Source: Rubrolithibacter danxiaensis
GTDB taxonomy: Bacteria; Bacteroidota; Bacteroidia; Sphingobacteriales; Sphingobacteriaceae
Assembly: GCF_047272945.1 (NCBI RefSeq)
Contig: NZ_JBKOPS010000010.1
Location: 62,001 to 126,000 of the forward strand
DNA: 64,000 nt
Reading direction: 5' to 3'
The notes beneath the pieces were generated by a model. The model searched no databases. It had not been told where the DNA came from and saw only the letters and a program-made list of their open reading frames with translations. Both the position numbers and the translations under genes were made by a program. Numbering within the stretch: position 1 is the first letter of the stretch; each line of letters begins with the position of its first letter. Below are positions 61,115-64,000 of this stretch, piece after piece.

Positions 61115-63307
61115 ATGGGGAAAACAATCATTATATCAAACAGGCTGCCTGTTAAGATCTCTAAAAATGAAGATGGATTTAAATTAAAGCCAAGTGAAGG
61201 CGGACTTGCTACCGGCTTGGGATCCATCTATAAACAAGGAGGTAATTTATGGGTAGGCTGGCCAGGATTAGAAATTGAAAATTCAGAACAGCAAACAGAA
61301 GTAAGCAAGAAACTGCTAAGGGAAAATCTTGTTCCCGTGTTTTTATCGCAAGAGGAAATAAACTTTTATTATGAAGGGTTTTCCAATGAAATCTTATGGC
61401 CGGTTTTTCATTATTTCCCATCTTATGCAAAATATCATCAGACTTACTGGGACTGGTATAAACAAGTTAACCGGAAATTCAGTGAAGTTGTATTGCCTTT
61501 GTTAGAGGCGGGTGATACGGTGTGGGTACACGATTACCAACTTTTGCTGCTGCCCGACTTAATTCGCAAAGCGATACCGGGAATTACTATCGGCTTTTTT
61601 CAGCATATACCATTTCCGTCTTTCGAGCTTTTCAGGCTGATACCATGGCGAAAGGAACTATTGGAAGGCGTTCTTGGTGCAGACCTGGTTGGTTTTCATA
61701 CCTACGAGGATGCACATTATTTTCTTAATTCTGCCAAGCGCCTCCTCCCGGTACAAACATCATCAAACATTGTTACTACCGATCATCGCACCGTTGTAGT
61801 TGATTCATTCCCAATGGGAATTGATTTTAAAAAGTACGAAGCGATGACCGGCCAGGCAGAGGTAAAAACTCAGGTTCAAACTATTAAAGAAACCTTTCAA
61901 AATGTAACTTTTATACTTTCTATAGACCGGCTCGATTACAGCAAAGGGATTTTAGAACGTCTGCAAGCGCTTGAACTTCTTTTAACCCTAAAGCCTCAAT
62001 ACATTGAAAAAGTTGTTCTTTACATGATCGTGGTGCCGTCCAGAGATACCGTACCACAATACAAAGAACTTCAGGATGAGATAGATAAAGTAGTAGGAAG
62101 CATGAATGCCCGGTTCAGAACTTTAAACTGGATTCCGGTGCATTACTACTACCGTTCGTTCCCGTTCGAAATGTTATCCGCCCTCTACTACTCGGCGGAT
62201 ATTTGCCTGGTAACACCTATGCGGGACGGGATGAACCTGGTTTGTAAAGAATATGTGGCAAGCAAAGTAAACAACGACGGTGTACTAATTCTGAGTGAAA
62301 TGGCGGGAGCTTCGAAAGAATTGGTAGATGCCATTATCGTAAACCCTAATAACGTAGGCGAAATTTACAGGGCAATTACCGAAGCGCTGGAAATGTCGGC
62401 AGAGGAAAAGACTCGCCGAATGAAAGCAATGCGTGAGATCGTATCAAAATTTAATATAAATCATTGGGTTAAACTCTATATGTCAGGATTAAAAGAAGTA
62501 AAACAACTACAGTCATCCATGGAAACAAAGCGAATAAATACAGCAATAAAAGAAGATATCGAAAAACAATATATACATGCAGACAAGCGAATCATTTTTC
62601 TGGATTATGATGGGACGCTGGTAGGCTTTAAAGGCAACATAAACCAGGCTGCACCAGATGTTGAACTATATGATATTCTTCGGCAGTTAACTGCGGATAC
62701 TGACAATAAGATTGTTTTGATAAGCGGAAGAAATTACCAAACACTTGAAGAATGGTTTAAAGGTTTTGCGGTAGATATGATAGCCGAACACGGTGCCTGG
62801 CAAAAGAAATACACAGGTGAATGGTCTAAACTCCCCGGATTAACAGATTCCTGGAAGCAGGACATTTTTCCGATACTTGAAACTTATACCGACCGCACTC
62901 CCGGTTCATTTATAGAAGAAAAAAGCTTTTCGCTGGTTTGGCATTACCGTAAGGTTGAAGGCGGCCTCGGTGAATTACGTGCAAACGAATTACTGAATAA
63001 CCTCAGCTATTACACCTCTGATAAAGGCTTGCAGCTTTTACCCGGCAACAAGGTAGTTGAAATAAAGAACATGGAAGTTAACAAGGGGATGGCGGCGCTA
63101 AGCTGGCTGGAAAATACGGCTTTTGATTTTATTATGGCTTTAGGAGATGACCACACAGATGAAGATATTTTTAAAGCTTTACCTGAACAGGCCATCTCTG
63201 TAAAGGTGGGAACCAACAAATCTGCGGCAAAATATTACCTTTCTGACTTTCAGGATGTAAGACAACTACTCAAAAGCCTGTCAAGTAAAAATACAATCCC
63301 GTATTAA
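61115..63307 (+). CDS. Bifunctional trehalose-6-phosphate synthase/phosphatase
   Basis: Fused enzyme making trehalose from UDP-glucose and glucose 6-phosphate. Residues 1 to about 465 form the GT20 synthase (IIISNRLPVKI, VWVHDYQLLLLPDLIR, SIDRLDYSKGILERL, TPMRDGMNLVCKEYVA). Residues from about 490 to 730 form the HAD phosphatase with IIFLDYDGTLVGF, LISGRN, IAEHGAW and ALGDDHTDEDIF. The total of 730 residues is typical of OtsAB fusions. Its stop overlaps that of the GH15 gene on the other strand. Confidence 0.96.
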   Translation: MGKTIIISNRLPVKISKNEDGFKLKPSEGGLATGLGSIYKQGGNLWVGWPGLEIENSEQQTEVSKKLLRENLVPVFLSQEEINFYYEGFSNEILWPVFHYFPSYAKYHQTYWDWYKQVNRKFSEVVLPLLEAGDTVWVHDYQLLLLPDLIRKAIPGITIGFFQHIPFPSFELFRLIPWRKELLEGVLGADLVGFHTYEDAHYFLNSAKRLLPVQTSSNIVTTDHRTVVVDSFPMGIDFKKYEAMTGQAEVKTQVQTIKETFQNVTFILSIDRLDYSKGILERLQALELLLTLKPQYIEKVVLYMIVVPSRDTVPQYKELQDEIDKVVGSMNARFRTLNWIPVHYYYRSFPFEMLSALYYSADICLVTPMRDGMNLVCKEYVASKVNNDGVLILSEMAGASKELVDAIIVNPNNVGEIYRAITEALEMSAEEKTRRMKAMREIVSKFNINHWVKLYMSGLKEVKQLQSSMETKRINTAIKEDIEKQYIHADKRIIFLDYDGTLVGFKGNINQAAPDVELYDILRQLTADTDNKIVLISGRNYQTLEEWFKGFAVDMIAEHGAWQKKYTGEWSKLPGLTDSWKQDIFPILETYTDRTPGSFIEEKSFSLVWHYRKVEGGLGELRANELLNNLSYYTSDKGLQLLPGNKVVEIKNMEVNKGMAALSWLENTAFDFIMALGDDHTDEDIFKALPEQAISVKVGTNKSAAKYYLSDFQDVRQLLKSLSSKNTIPY

Positions 63308-64000
63308 AGAAATACGGGACGATCTAATTTCATGGCTATTTTATACGCAGCATTCATCAAGCCCACATGACTGTAAGCCTGGGGAAAGTTACCCCACTGG
63401 CTTCCGGTTGCTTCGTCTACATCTTCGCTGAATAACAAAAGATGATTGGAGTATTGCAGGAGGTTTTCAAACTCCCTTACAGCATCGTCTATTCGCCCTA
63501 CTGTAGCCAATGCTTCTACGTACCAGAAGGCACAGATAAGGAATGTAGTTTTTGGCTTTCCAAAATCATCGGCATGAAGGTAGCGGTAAAAAAGCCCGCG
63601 GGGTGTTTTAAGTTCTGCCTCAAGCGCTTTTAAGTGATCTTTTGCCTTATCTGATGCCGGATCGAGGTAATTCATCATGATCAGTTGCAGCGTACTGGCA
63701 TCCAGATGCTGGCTCCCCACAGCATTTGTATAAACCCTTCGTTCCAGATCATAACAACTTTCTATATGTGCAGCGGCTTTATTTTGAAGTGCAATGGCCT
63801 TTTCCTCGAGCGCTTTATCGCCAATGGTACGGGCCATTTTAGCCGCCGCGGCACATCCCGCCCATTGAAAAAGGTTGCTGTAACAGTGAATGTTGGCAAA
63901 ATTCCTGAATTCCCAGATACCGGCGTCTTTCTCATCAATAGTCCGCTCAATTTTATCCAGTACAAAATTTATCCATTTATCAGAATCCTGCCTTTCCCTG
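63304..64000 (-). CDS. Glycoside hydrolase family 15 protein (5' end outside window)
   Basis: C-terminal 232 residues of a GH15 glucoamylase-like enzyme; the frame is open to the window edge. Markers are DAGIWEFRNFANIHCYSNLFQWAG, with the general acid Glu in GIWEFR, SQHLDASTLQLIMMNYLDP, FLICAFWYVEALATVGR and the family C-terminus FPQAYSHVGLMNAAYKIA. GH15 members cleave alpha-glucans or, in some bacteria, trehalose. It converges with, and overlaps by 4 bp, the trehalose synthesis gene, so a trehalase or glucan-recycling role is plausible. Confidence 0.92.
   Translation of the reverse strand, partial: RERQDSDKWINFVLDKIERTIDEKDAGIWEFRNFANIHCYSNLFQWAGCAAAAKMARTIGDKALEEKAIALQNKAAAHIESCYDLERRVYTNAVGSQHLDASTLQLIMMNYLDPASDKAKDHLKALEAELKTPRGLFYRYLHADDFGKPKTTFLICAFWYVEALATVGRIDDAVREFENLLQYSNHLLLFSEDVDEATGSQWGNFPQAYSHVGLMNAAYKIAMKLDRPVFL

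Overview
The window comes from a member of the Bacteroidota, most likely a Sphingobacteriaceae-type organism (Pedobacter/Mucilaginibacter-like). The evidence is a SusC receptor with an STN domain paired with a FecR/DUF4974 anti-sigma factor and an ECF sigma factor, several OmpA/TonB-type envelope proteins, a CrtYcd-type lycopene cyclase, AT-rich start regions without Shine-Dalgarno sequences, and -7 boxes of the TAnnTTTG type. Most of it is ordinary chromosome. I see no CRISPR array, prophage or full insertion sequence. No stretch over 300 bp lacks a gene.

Layout. 1-4.1 kb: ECF sigma, FecR and a 5'-complete but window-truncated SusC (all minus). 4.3-9.2 kb: M1 peptidase, ArsC/Spx-like protein and a TonB-dependent outer membrane receptor with unusual upstream repeats. 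9.3-13 kb: pth, rplY, prs and tRNA-Gln, interrupted by an opposite-strand TlpA-like lipoprotein gene that carries a frameshift and has lost its CXXC. 13.1-17.2 kb: a large DUF2723 membrane protein and accA. 17.4-22.4 kb: a six-gene, tightly packed arsenosugar-type operon (carboxymuconolactone-decarboxylase-like protein, radical SAM ArsS, two glycosyltransferases, an FMN reductase and a fatty-acid-hydroxylase-like enzyme). 22.5-24.5 kb: a small orphan protein, a stand-alone receiver and a triple-PAS protein without a kinase domain. 24.6-25.2 kb: two tandem tRNA-Asn genes and a GIY-YIG nuclease gene bracketed by a duplicated tRNA-Asn 3' end plus terminator.

25.2-30.8 kb: PfkB kinase, a carotenoid locus (crtI diverging from crtB-orphan-crtYcd-cytochrome b5) and a second ECF sigma factor. 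30.9-34.8 kb: murB, cbpA-cbpM and lpdA. 34.9-41.8 kb: an M1 aminopeptidase, a head-GIN protein, sucB with two lipoyl domains and sucA. 41.9-46.6 kb: a photobiology cluster (cryptochrome DASH, CBS protein, thioredoxin-like ferredoxin, TIGR01777 oxidoreductase, CPD photolyase). 46.6-50.4 kb: two FKBP lipoproteins, a small outer-membrane barrel and an M28 peptidase. 50.4-59.4 kb: housekeeping genes rpiB, tatC, the lipid operon DUF177-rpmF-plsX-fabH-accB-accC, pdxA, rsmA and a 2-hydroxyacid dehydrogenase. 59.4-64 kb: an orphan small protein, an MscS channel, a fused trehalose synthase/phosphatase and a truncated GH15 glucanase.

The most interesting points are the 370-bp tRNA-hitching GIY-YIG unit with a 20-bp palindrome in place of the T-loop, the arsenosugar operon whose first glycosyltransferase is fused to an uncharacterised CNLCALT domain and which ends in redox and hydroxylase genes, and a recurring TTAACA-N4-TTAACA promoter-upstream repeat.
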